DNA of 38,181 bases. It comes from Convivina intestini (GTDB lineage: Bacteria > Bacillota > Bacilli > Lactobacillales > Lactobacillaceae). Positions within the stretch are counted from its first letter, which is position 1. Each line of letters opens with the position of its first letter. A model generated the notes under the pieces. It was not told the DNA's origin, made no database searches, and saw only the letters and a program-made list of their open reading frames with translations. Below are positions 13,939 through 21,199 of this stretch, in pieces. Both the position numbers and the translations under genes were made by a program. Location: the NCBI RefSeq assembly GCF_003096575.1, contig NZ_QEKT01000011.1:1-38181 (forward strand), written 5' to 3'.

Positions 13939-14834
13939 GTATGATTGTTTCTAGTATCGGACAGGGAATTCTATGGTCAATCCTAGGAATTGCCCTCTAT
14001 CTCACTTTTCGAATTTTAGATTTTCCAGACATGACTGTCGAAGGCTCCTTTCCTCTAGGCGCCGCCAGTGCGGTCACGCTAATCAGTCAGGGAGCCAATC
14101 CCTTTTTAGCAACGCTGGTGGCCTTTTTGGTCGGTAGTTTGGCTGGATTGGCAACGGGTCTGCTTTACACAAAGGGTAAGATTCCAGTGCTACTAGCTGG
14201 AATCCTAGTCATGACCGCCTGCCTATCAATTAATCTGCGGATTATGGGTTCGGCCAACATTTCTCTGCTCAACCAAAAAACAATTTTCACCAATGCCTTT
14301 TTAAACCATCTACCAAAATATTTTGACATGGTCTTCTTGGGATTGGTGCTTGTCGCCGTTATCACCGTAGCGTTGATTTGGTTTTTACAAACTGAAATTG
14401 GACAGGCCTTTATTGCGACCGGGGATAACGTCACCATGGCCCAATCTTTTGGTATTCAAACTGATCGCATGACTATTATGGGTTTGATGCTTTCCAATGG
14501 CTTAATCGGTCTAGGCGGGGCCGTTATCGCGCAAAGTAATGGTTACGCCGATATTAATATGGGCATTGGTACGATTGTCATCGCGCTGGCTTCCATTATC
14601 ATCGGAGAAGTCGTCTTTGGTAACCTAACCCTAAACGAACGGTTGGTCGCTGTGATTATGGGTTCCATCTTTTACCGGTTAGTCTTACTTGGTGTCTTGC
14701 AACTTGGCTTTAGCACCAACGACCTCAACCTCATCTCATCAATTATCCTAGCCACGGCCATGATTTTGCCGCAGCTACGTAAGTACTTCAAACTTGAATC
14801 TGTCATGAAAAAGGGGGTCACAGCGCATGACTAA
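13935..14834 (+). CDS. trpY: TrpY-type ABC transporter permease (299 aa)
   Basis: An integral membrane protein with eight to nine helices, of the COG4120 family that accompanies COG2984 binding proteins and is related to branched-chain amino acid permeases. DFPDMTVEGSFPLGAASAVTLI (about residues 29-50) and the late stretch NGLIGLGGAVIAQSNGYADINMGIGTIV (about 188-215) are typical of it. It starts in the stop of the binding-protein gene and overlaps the ATPase gene by eight bases. A second ATG two codons on is an alternative start. Probable job: the channel of a tryptophan importer. Confidence 0.9.
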   Translation: MSMIVSSIGQGILWSILGIALYLTFRILDFPDMTVEGSFPLGAASAVTLISQGANPFLATLVAFLVGSLAGLATGLLYTKGKIPVLLAGILVMTACLSINLRIMGSANISLLNQKTIFTNAFLNHLPKYFDMVFLGLVLVAVITVALIWFLQTEIGQAFIATGDNVTMAQSFGIQTDRMTIMGLMLSNGLIGLGGAVIAQSNGYADINMGIGTIVIALASIIIGEVVFGNLTLNERLVAVIMGSIFYRLVLLGVLQLGFSTNDLNLISSIILATAMILPQLRKYFKLESVMKKGVTAHD

Positions 14835-15582
14835 AGCCGTTATTTCGCTTAAAAACATTAATGTTGTGGTCGGCGAGCACACTAAAATTATTGATGACCT
14901 CAACCTTGATATCCATCAAGGTGATTTCATTAGCATCCTAGGTACCAACGGCGCTGGAAAATCAACCCTCTTTAACACAATTGCCGGTAATTTAAGTCCT
15001 CAATCGGGTCAGATTTTACACAACGGTCAAGACATCACCCAGCACAGCGCCGTCCAACGCACCAAAATGATTGCCCGCGTTTTCCAGGATCCTAAAATGG
15101 GCACAGCCCCTCGAATGACCGTTAGTGAAAACTTACTGCTAGCCGAAAAAAGAGGGGAACATCGCAACCTTCGTTCGCGGGGCTTGAGCAAGGAAAAGTT
15201 AGCTGAGTATGCTACGATTACCGCTAAAATGGGCAATAATCTCGATCAGCGTTTACAAACACCAACCGGCGATTTATCGGGTGGTCAACGGCAAGCTTTA
15301 AGTTTCCTAATGGCCACTCGAGTTAAGCCCGAATTACTGCTTTTAGATGAACATACGGCAGCTTTAGATCCTAAAACTTCAGACCAACTCATGGCAGCTA
15401 CTAATCAACAGATTCTCGACAATCAACTCACCGCCTTGATGATTACCCATAATTTAGAAGATGCCCTCCAGTATGGAAACCGGCTCTTAATTCTCAATGC
15501 CGGTAAGATTGTCTTAGATGTGAACGGTCCCGAAAAACAGGCCCTAACCGAAGACCAATTGTTGACATATTTCACCTTCTAA
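14827..15582 (+). CDS. trpZ: TrpZ-type ABC transporter ATPase (251 aa)
   Basis: A single ATPase domain with Walker A GTNGAGKST (residues 39-47), signature LSGGQRQALSFLMA (about 150-163) and Walker B LLLLDEHTAALDP (about 170-182). The aspartate/glutamate pair, here DEH, is followed by His, which is usual for COG1101 members that replace DEP by DEH. It overlaps the permease gene by eight bases and completes the operon. No terminator is seen between it and the dehydrogenase gene 84 bases later, which has its own TATAAT. Confidence 0.92.
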   Translation: MTKAVISLKNINVVVGEHTKIIDDLNLDIHQGDFISILGTNGAGKSTLFNTIAGNLSPQSGQILHNGQDITQHSAVQRTKMIARVFQDPKMGTAPRMTVSENLLLAEKRGEHRNLRSRGLSKEKLAEYATITAKMGNNLDQRLQTPTGDLSGGQRQALSFLMATRVKPELLLLDEHTAALDPKTSDQLMAATNQQILDNQLTALMITHNLEDALQYGNRLLILNAGKIVLDVNGPEKQALTEDQLLTYFTF

Positions 15583-15632
15583 TTTAATGAATCATTTCTC
15601 ATAATTTCATGGAATTTCTCATTTATTTACCC

Positions 15633-15638
15633 TATAAT
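15633..15638 (+). promoter_or_regulatory. -10 box of the dehydrogenase gene
   Basis: TATAAT (15633-15638) with a poor -35. The direct repeat ATTTCTCAT occurs twice just upstream (about 15593-15601 and 15614-15622) and could be a regulator site. Confidence 0.45.
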
Positions 15639-15666
15639 TCAAGATAGTCATGAAAGGGGAATTAAT

Positions 15667-16581
15667 TTGAGAAAAGTTGCTGTATTGGGCCAAGGACACG
15701 TTGGCGCTACCGTTGCCCACATCATTGTGGACCATGGCTATGCCGATCAACTCGTGCTCTTTGATGCCCGCAAAGAAAAATTACAAGCTGAGGTGCTTGA
15801 TTTACACGATGCTGCTAGCCTTTTAGACCATCACGTTGAAGTTTCCGCCGGTACTTTTGAAGATATGGCTGATGCCGATGTAATCATTAGTGCCATTGGC
15901 CGAATTGACCTGATTGAGCCCGGTGGTGATCGTTTTACCGAATTAAAGGCCAACTTACCTTCTGCCCAAGAAATCGGCGCAGAACTCAAACGAGTTGGCT
16001 TTAAGGGGATTTTAATTGCCATCACCAACCCAGTTGATGTGATTACCAGTGTTTACCAAGAGGCAACCGGTTTACCCGTAGAACGCGTCATGGGCACGGG
16101 AACTTACTTAGATACTGCTCGCATGAAACGTGTTTTAGGAGAAGCCATCGGCCTTGATCCACGTAGTATTCAGGGTTATGTGCTCGGTGAGCATGGAGAT
16201 TCCCAATTTGTCGCCTGGTCCACAGTTAAAGCCCTAGGTCAAAGTGCTCAAACCTTAGCGCAAACTTATCACTTAGATTTGCCTGCTCTAGAACAGGCAG
16301 CCCGGCAGGGTGGTTTTGATGTCTTTAACGGTAAACGCTATACCAACGTAGCCATCGCTCATGCCGCCGTGTCTTTGATGAATTTAGTCCTGTCAAATGC
16401 CCAGCAAGAAGCGATTGTCTCCCACTTTGATGCCGAATTAAATTCTTACATTTCAACGCCAGCCGTTATTAGTGCCCAAGGTGCTAGTGATGTGGTGGAT
16501 TTGCAACTCAACGAACGTGAGAAAACTTTATTAGCTCAAAGCGCACAAACAATTGCTGAAAAAGCTGCCATTAATCAATAA
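15667..16581 (+). CDS. L-2-hydroxyisocaproate / L-lactate-type dehydrogenase (304 aa)
   Basis: An NAD-dependent 2-hydroxyacid dehydrogenase of the lactate/malate fold. GQGHVG (residues 8-13) is the nucleotide loop, LDTARM (148-153) holds the conserved Asp/Arg pair, and EHGDSQFVAWS (175-185) contains the catalytic His176. The combination GDRFTELK, SQFVAWSTV and ARQGGFDVFNGK matches the L-2-hydroxyisocaproate dehydrogenase of Weissella confusa better than ordinary LDH, so it probably reduces branched or aromatic 2-oxoacids made by transamination of amino acids. That would fit its place behind an amino acid importer. It starts with TTG, supported by AGGGG seven bases upstream. Confidence 0.88.
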   Translation: MRKVAVLGQGHVGATVAHIIVDHGYADQLVLFDARKEKLQAEVLDLHDAASLLDHHVEVSAGTFEDMADADVIISAIGRIDLIEPGGDRFTELKANLPSAQEIGAELKRVGFKGILIAITNPVDVITSVYQEATGLPVERVMGTGTYLDTARMKRVLGEAIGLDPRSIQGYVLGEHGDSQFVAWSTVKALGQSAQTLAQTYHLDLPALEQAARQGGFDVFNGKRYTNVAIAHAAVSLMNLVLSNAQQEAIVSHFDAELNSYISTPAVISAQGASDVVDLQLNEREKTLLAQSAQTIAEKAAINQ

Positions 16582-16584
16582 AAT

Positions 16585-16618
16585 AAAAGGGTTCACCATT
16601 TGAATGGTGAACCCTTTT
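16585..16618. terminator. Bidirectional terminator between convergent genes
   Basis: A 15-bp perfect stem (16585-16599 with 16604-16618), loop TTGA, flanked by A and T tracts. Confidence 0.92.
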
Positions 16619-16632
16619 ATAAACTGCTAAAC

Positions 16633-16938
16633 TTAGTATGGATGGTCTTCTTGGTCAATTTGATTAATTTTATCAAAAACCTGAAAAAGATTATCCATTT
16701 CAGTTAGTCGATACTTTTTCGTCCGACGATCGAAAATAACCTCCGATTGAATCGGTTCTCCTTGCTGTAAATCGGCCAAGAAATGCCGGATTTCAGCAAT
16801 ATCACGTTGGACCGTTTTATGTCCAATAAAAAACATGTCTTCAATCTCGTCACTAGAAAGTTCCCGCTTACTAATTAAAGCTGAATAAAGACGTAGTATA
16901 CGTTGTTTGTCATTAAATACTGATTTAGAAGTTGCCAT
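16633..16938 (-). CDS. Small DeoR/WYL-type helix-turn-helix protein (101 aa)
   Basis: Residues about 8-60 form a winged helix-turn-helix (KQRILRLYSALISKRELSSDEI, then FFIGHKTVQRDIAEIRHFLADL), like the N-terminal DNA-binding part of DeoR and WYL regulators. The C-terminal 40 residues have a beta hairpin wing (VIFDRRTKKYRLTEM) and a short helix; no ligand or WYL domain follows. The start was set at 16938, where AAAGGGG lies eight bases upstream; the longer start at 16956 would overlap that RBS. It may be a stand-alone regulator; targets unknown. It is convergent with the dehydrogenase gene and divergent from the next gene. Confidence 0.75.
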   Translation of the reverse strand: MATSKSVFNDKQRILRLYSALISKRELSSDEIEDMFFIGHKTVQRDIAEIRHFLADLQQGEPIQSEVIFDRRTKKYRLTEMDNLFQVFDKINQIDQEDHPY

Positions 16939-17012
16939 AAACGGTCCCCTTTCCATTATTTTAACAAAAAGTAGCCTGACTAGCAGGTATTATTTCATCT
17001 AGAGGTCAACTC

Positions 17013-17357
17013 ATGTTCAATAAGATTCCTTTTTTCAATAAATTTTTTAACCATAAACAAGTGGCTATCGATGAGTCTGATTGGCGCCAAACGAGTCAGG
17101 CGTCAATTTTCTTTCCGGGTTATCAGGCCGAATTAACCAACGAAACGTCCCAGGCAGAAATCGTTAGTCTACAAGCAGCTTTTTTACAGCGCTTCGATGA
17201 ACGGATGCAACAAAAATTAAAGAAAATTAAGAAAGCTGACGAACGCGACCGGTATATTATTGATGAAATTAACCAAGTTCGTCAATTTAGCCCGGACATG
17301 TCGATTGAAATTCGAACTAAATTAGCTCAAATCAAGCGCTCATTATTAGAAAAATAA
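17013..17357 (+). CDS. Uncharacterised small charged protein (114 aa)
   Basis: Not recognised. A soluble, Lys/Glu/Gln-rich protein with a basic aromatic N-terminus (MFNKIPFFNKFFNHKQ) that could lie on a membrane surface, and a long helical C-terminal half (about residues 50-114) rich in KKIKKADERDR, probably a coiled helix. AGAGG sits about nine bases upstream of the ATG. It is divergent from the small HTH protein gene, 74 bases apart, and followed by tRNA-Asn with its own promoter. Confidence 0.65.
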   Translation: MFNKIPFFNKFFNHKQVAIDESDWRQTSQASIFFPGYQAELTNETSQAEIVSLQAAFLQRFDERMQQKLKKIKKADERDRYIIDEINQVRQFSPDMSIEIRTKLAQIKRSLLEK

Positions 17358-17388
17358 TAAAAAACACTTATTTTTGCCATTTATTTTG

Positions 17389-17418
17389 TTGACAAGAGTA
17401 TCTGATGCATGTTAAAAT
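17389..17418 (+). promoter_or_regulatory. Promoter of tRNA-Asn
   Basis: TTGACA (17389-17394) and TAAAAT (17413-17418), 18 bases apart. The transcript would start about 20 bases ahead of the tRNA. Confidence 0.7.
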
Positions 17419-17444
17419 ATTTTTTGTTGAGTTATATATGTTTT

Positions 17445-17516
17445 TGCTCCATAGTTCAGCGGTAGAATAACGCACTGTTAATGCGCAGGTCCCTGGTTCG
17501 AATCCAGGTGGAGCAG
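17445..17516 (+). tRNA. tRNA-Asn (anticodon GTT)
   Basis: A 72-base cloverleaf. Acceptor TGCTCCA pairs with TGGAGCA, discriminator base G as usual for tRNA-Asn, D loop AGCGGTA, anticodon loop CTGTTAA with GTT, T arm CCTGG-TTCGAAT-CCAGG. The anticodon stem has an A-C mismatch at its first pair (27-43). CCA is not encoded. It stands alone between a promoter and a terminator. Confidence 0.95.
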
Positions 17517-17521
17517 TCTTC

Positions 17522-17554
17522 AAGTAGCTAGGTGATATCACCTAGCTACTTTTT
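17522..17554 (+). terminator. Terminator of tRNA-Asn
   Basis: A 14-bp perfect stem (17522-17535 with 17538-17551), two-base loop and T tract. Confidence 0.9.
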
Positions 17555-17579
17555 ATTTATCAAATATTAGAAACAAATA

Positions 17580-17609
17580 AAAGAGGTTGGTCAAAATGCC
17601 AACCTCTTT
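17580..17609 (-). terminator. Terminator of the HdeD-like gene
   Basis: An 11-bp stem (17580-17590 with 17599-17609), loop TCAAAATG, with a T run on the leftward strand, seven bases past the stop codon. Confidence 0.88.
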
Positions 17610-17615
17610 ATCATT

Positions 17616-18131
17616 TTATAATGATGCTGCAATCAAACTAACCCCAAAGACAATCAGGTAAAAGGCAATCATGTACACCAGTACTGTAGCTGCCATCAAA
17701 GGACTAAAGAGCAAAATAATCCCCAAAGCCAAGCTGATTAGACCAAAGACCATCGTAACCCCGTAAGCACCACGACTAACCGGATTCAAGATTCTAGCAA
17801 AATAAAGACCTGAAACAGAATCAAGAATAAACCAGATGGCAAACAAGAAGCCGATAGTGCCAATTCCCAAACCAAGATGGAAAATAAAGACAAAACCAAC
17901 TAGGATATCAAAAGCGATACTAAACATCCGCCACCCTGAAATTGGAATACCGGCCTGATTTCCTCTAATAGCTGAAACAGTACTGGTAATCGCCTGAATC
18001 CAGGCTAAAATACCAAAAATATAAGACAGCGAAATGATTGTTTCTAATGGTTGACTAAAAATCATGAAGGCAAAAATAATGAAAACTACCCCAGACAAAA
18101 TACCGAACCAATTAATGTGACGAGACTCCAT
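17616..18131 (-). CDS. HdeD-family (DUF308) membrane protein (171 aa)
   Basis: Six short transmembrane helices arranged as three pairs, the DUF308 repeat layout of HdeD, whose E. coli member is linked to acid resistance. The motif IFGILAWIQAI (about residues 38-48) and the repeated small-residue helices (SLALGIILLFSPLMAATVLVYMIAFYLI begins near 131) fit the family. The usual length is about 180, so it looks complete. AAAGGAGC lies close upstream of the ATG. Role in this organism not known; acid stress would make sense for a lactic acid bacterium. Confidence 0.88.
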   Translation of the reverse strand: MESRHINWFGILSGVVFIIFAFMIFSQPLETIISLSYIFGILAWIQAITSTVSAIRGNQAGIPISGWRMFSIAFDILVGFVFIFHLGLGIGTIGFLFAIWFILDSVSGLYFARILNPVSRGAYGVTMVFGLISLALGIILLFSPLMAATVLVYMIAFYLIVFGVSLIAASL

Positions 18132-18192
18132 AAGTTGCTCCTTTTACGTGCTTATTTACTTGCCCAGTATGCACCTTTAAAGGTCAAAAAGA

Positions 18193-18218
18193 AAGAGCCC
18201 AGCTTAAGCCTGGCTCTT
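18193..18218 (-). terminator. Terminator of the ABC exporter operon
   Basis: An 11-bp imperfect stem (18193-18203 with 18208-18218), loop TTAA, followed on the leftward strand by TCTTTTTG. Confidence 0.8.
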
Positions 18219-18226
18219 GCTAATTT

Positions 18227-18991
18227 TTAAACACTACGGCGCTTAAAAATCAAATAAGCAATTACATAGATAACCAATAGGTAGAGGACAAAGACCAATA
18301 GTGGCACCCACATATCGGTTTTAAAGGCCTGCTGACTAATCATATTCAACGTCTTAAGATCAGCACCGCTACGACCATAATAGTTAATTAACTGTTCTAA
18401 TTGCAAGGGGTTCCATTTCAATGGCTCCCAGAGACTAACAAAATAACTCGATAGGGCACCCAACAAGCTGGTTCCCACCATCATCAAAACGCCGAGTCCA
18501 ATAGCAGCTCCAGAACTTTTAACAATATTACTTACTAATAGCACTAGGGCGGTTACAAACAACATGTCTAGAATGGAACTAACCACATAAGTCCCCATGG
18601 CTGGCCAAACTAACTTCATCGTTGCTGCTGGAATATCATTGGCAAAAATTAATTTACCAATCATGGTTGCGATAAAAGATACTAGCAACATTACCAAGTA
18701 GGCGGCAATATAGTAGATCACTTTACTTAGGAAAACCGCCCCACGACTGTAGCTGCGCGACAGCAAAGGCCGAATCGTTCCAAAACTAAATTCCTGGGTA
18801 AAAATCAAGGCTGACATAACAATTGCGCCAATGTAAGCCACCGAACTCCCACCACCAAAACTCAACAATTCAACTGGGGTAGGATTAATTTTAATCATGA
18901 CAATTGGAATAATAAAGGCAATTAATAACCAAATATAAATTCGATTCTGTTTCCAGGATTTAAGAAATTCCTGTTTGAGTAACGTTAACAT
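18227..18991 (-). CDS. ABC-2 type exporter permease, second paralogue (254 aa)
   Basis: Six helices in the ABC-2 permease pattern: MLTLLKQEFLKSWKQNRIYIWLL at the N-terminus, then a conserved cytoplasmic TIRPLLSRSYSRGA (about residues 72-85) as coupling region. It is clearly a paralogue of the permease gene just upstream, with the same opening and the same TIRPLLSR motif. The two probably form the membrane pair of one exporter driven by the BcrA-type ATPase. Such trios are often bacitracin- or lantibiotic-resistance pumps (BcrAB, LanFEG), but no peptide gene or sensor pair lies nearby. Confidence 0.88.
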   Translation of the reverse strand: MLTLLKQEFLKSWKQNRIYIWLLIAFIIPIVMIKINPTPVELLSFGGGSSVAYIGAIVMSALIFTQEFSFGTIRPLLSRSYSRGAVFLSKVIYYIAAYLVMLLVSFIATMIGKLIFANDIPAATMKLVWPAMGTYVVSSILDMLFVTALVLLVSNIVKSSGAAIGLGVLMMVGTSLLGALSSYFVSLWEPLKWNPLQLEQLINYYGRSGADLKTLNMISQQAFKTDMWVPLLVFVLYLLVIYVIAYLIFKRRSV

Positions 18992-19014
18992 ATTTTCTCC
19001 TTATGACTTGTTAC

Positions 19015-19791
19015 TTATACATTGCGCCGTTGGAAAATCCAATAAGCACCAGCATAGATGGCCAAGGTATATAGGCAGTAAGCCGTCACCAACTGCGAAA
19101 CGGTTAGACCCAAGGCTTGATACATTAAATCGGGTTGCCCACCTAAGCGACCAATATTTTGAATGCCCAAAAAGACCTGTAAAGGACCCCACTTTAAGAT
19201 GGGAACTTGTTGAATCAAGAAGCTTGATAGGGCGGTTAAGGCCGGAACACCGTACACCATGACCACGCCTAAAGCGACCGCAGCCCCAGAGGTCTTAACC
19301 AGGTTAACCACCAGTAGGACTAGACCAGCGATAAAAATCATCTGGAGCATGGTTTCGCCAACCGTTTTAAAAATAACTTCCCATCCGTTACCAGTTGGAT
19401 CACCATATTGTAAGTTCATATTAAATTGTGGGGCAAATAAAGCTTTCCCCATCATGGTTCCTAGAAAATCGGCTAAAAATAACCCGATAAAACTCGACCA
19501 AATCACAATAATTTTACTGATGAAAATCGCTGCTCGATTAAAACGACGAGATAACAACGGCCGAATTGTCCCATAGGTGAATTCTTGTGAAGTAAAAAGC
19601 GCTGTTAAGATAATCCCAAGTAAATTAACCAGCAAGAGTCCCTGACCCAAATTAAGGATACCCGTCTCCATCCGTTGGTCTGGAAAGCAACCCAGAATCA
19701 AAATGGGGAAGAGGAACATCGCTAGCAACCAAATATGCATCCGATTTTGTTTGAAAGCTTTAAAATATTCCTGTTTAACTAAAGTCAGCAT
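19015..19791 (-). CDS. ABC-2 type exporter permease, first paralogue (258 aa)
   Basis: Six helices. The opening MLTLVKQEYFKAFKQNRMHIWLL and the coupling motif TIRPLLSRRFNRAA (about residues 73-86) are shared with the next gene, so the two come from a tandem duplication. It sits five bases after the ATPase gene, whose last codons carry its RBS (AGAGG). It is expected to form a heterodimer with its paralogue. Substrate unknown; BcrB/LanE-like exporters are the nearest comparison. Confidence 0.88.
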   Translation of the reverse strand: MLTLVKQEYFKAFKQNRMHIWLLAMFLFPILILGCFPDQRMETGILNLGQGLLLVNLLGIILTALFTSQEFTYGTIRPLLSRRFNRAAIFISKIIVIWSSFIGLFLADFLGTMMGKALFAPQFNMNLQYGDPTGNGWEVIFKTVGETMLQMIFIAGLVLLVVNLVKTSGAAVALGVVMVYGVPALTALSSFLIQQVPILKWGPLQVFLGIQNIGRLGGQPDLMYQALGLTVSQLVTAYCLYTLAIYAGAYWIFQRRNV

Positions 19792-19796
19792 AGTGA

Positions 19797-20711
19797 TTAT
19801 GCCTCTTCTTTTTTATCATCTTTTAGCAAATTAAGCAGATGCTCTTCCAAGTTCTCCTCAGCCGTATTAATCGTTTTCACTTCTAACTTAGCTTCTGTAA
19901 CCTTGGCTAAGACATCTTGGACCGTCATTCCTTCAACCTTGTTGATGATAACGCGATCACCATCACGATGAGCTTGCCAATCATACTTTTGCGCCAATGC
20001 TAACAAAGCTTGATTATCATTAGTCTTAATCAAAATTTGAGTCTGACCGTTTTGCAAGAACTCTTCCATAGTGGCTGTTTTAATAATTTTACCCTGATTA
20101 ATGATAACCAAGTCGTCGGCCAACCGTTGTAATTCATCTAGTAAGTGACTAGAAATCAAGAAGGAAACGCCCTTATCGGCTAGAGAACGAATTAATTCAC
20201 GTACATCATGAACTGACTGAGGATCCAAACCATTCATTGGTTCATCTAAAATGACCAACTTTGGATTACGAACCAAAGAAATCGCAATCCCTAAGCGTTG
20301 TTTCATTCCCAGCGAAAAGTTCTTGGCCTTACGCTTACCAAATTTATCCCCATCAATACCGGTTTGGTGCATCAATTCTGGGATATTAACCGCTTCTTTA
20401 GTTTCCATAGCATATAGTTTCAAATGGTCTAAAGCTGTTAAATTAGGATAAATAGAAGGATATTCAATTAAATTACCCATTTTATCCAGCGCCTTATGAT
20501 TACTGAAAGTTACTGGTTGGTTATCAAAGGTAATGTCTCCTGATGAATAAGACATCAAACCAGTGATTGCTCGCATTGTAGTTGATTTTCCAGCCCCGTT
20601 AGGCCCAATTAAACCAACAATTCGGCCCGCTTCCACATTAAAGGAAACTTGGTCCATGGCCTTATAATGACCAAAGTTTTTTGAAACGTTTCTTAATTCT
20701 AGCAACGCCAT
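19797..20711 (-). CDS. BcrA-type ABC exporter ATPase (304 aa)
   Basis: Start set at 20711 (MALLELRNVSKNFG) with AGGAGA about ten bases upstream; the longer frame to 20765 runs into the promoter. Walker A GPNGAGKST (about residues 36-44), Q-loop region, signature FSLGMKQRLGIAISL (about 131-145), Walker B LVILDEPMNGLDP (about 152-164), H-loop SSHLL. The SLGMKQR signature and EPMNGLDP are typical of the bacitracin/lantibiotic exporter group (BcrA, LanF, NatA-like). A C-terminal domain of about 90 residues follows, as usual. First gene of a three-gene operon with two permeases. Confidence 0.92.
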   Translation of the reverse strand: MALLELRNVSKNFGHYKAMDQVSFNVEAGRIVGLIGPNGAGKSTTMRAITGLMSYSSGDITFDNQPVTFSNHKALDKMGNLIEYPSIYPNLTALDHLKLYAMETKEAVNIPELMHQTGIDGDKFGKRKAKNFSLGMKQRLGIAISLVRNPKLVILDEPMNGLDPQSVHDVRELIRSLADKGVSFLISSHLLDELQRLADDLVIINQGKIIKTATMEEFLQNGQTQILIKTNDNQALLALAQKYDWQAHRDGDRVIINKVEGMTVQDVLAKVTEAKLEVKTINTAEENLEEHLLNLLKDDKKEEA

Positions 20712-20751
20712 ACTTTTTGCATCTCCTGTTCTTACGACAAAATTAATTCCT

Positions 20752-20788
20752 ATTAGATATAACACTAATTTTATTATACTAATCTAAT
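20752..20788 (-). promoter_or_regulatory. Promoter and possible operator of the ABC exporter operon
   Basis: On the leftward strand TATAAT lies at 20773-20778. It is bracketed by an inverted repeat, ATTAGAT (20752-20758) and ATCTAAT (20782-20788), which may be an operator. From here to 20939 I see no gene on either strand. Confidence 0.4.
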
Positions 20789-20939
20789 GGCTAAAAGTAT
20801 CATGCCTAATTTGACCATTAGCAATAACCTTCATGATAGCAATAAATAGTGCAGATTTAAAGTAGACCGATGGCAGCGACTACCAATTTATTCCTTAGAT
20901 TAATTATAGAAAAATCAGCTTAAAGTAAGATAAAAAATA

Positions 20940-20970
20940 AAAGGCAATCTAGCTAAACTAGATTGCCTTT
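20940..20970 (-). terminator. Terminator closing the tyrS transcript or a small RNA
   Basis: A 13-bp perfect stem (20940-20952 with 20958-20970), loop CTAAA, followed leftward by a long T-rich run. It is 230 bases past the tyrS stop with no gene in between. Confidence 0.85.
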
Positions 20971-21060
20971 ATATTCGCAGTGGATTACCTAACAGATGCA
21001 GGGGAGAGAAGGTATAAATTAGGTTTAGAGAGAAGTATTTATAGATGCATCTGCTAAGTA
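20971..21060 (-). ncRNA. Candidate small RNA or structured 3' end of tyrS mRNA
   Basis: Leftward, this gene-free stretch has an 8-bp stem (CAGATGCA, 20994-21001, with TGCATCTG, 21046-21053) enclosing two pyrimidine-rich runs, ACTTCTCTCT and CCTTCTCTCCCC, complementary to Shine-Dalgarno-like purine runs, and it ends in the strong terminator at 20940-20970. Exposed C-rich loops plus an end terminator are typical of Gram-positive regulatory RNAs. I see no convincing promoter, so it may be cut from the tyrS 3' end. The rest of the gap up to 21199 shows nothing. Confidence 0.25.
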
Positions 21061-21199
21061 AATAACCACTTTGTGATACCTCGTCGATATCATTGAATAA
21101 ATTGTATTCCACCTACATTAAACAGAAATTAAAGTAATAATTGGTTTAGCTGGAAAATAGAAATTTTAAAGGTAAATCTAACCCACTAAAGGCTATAAA

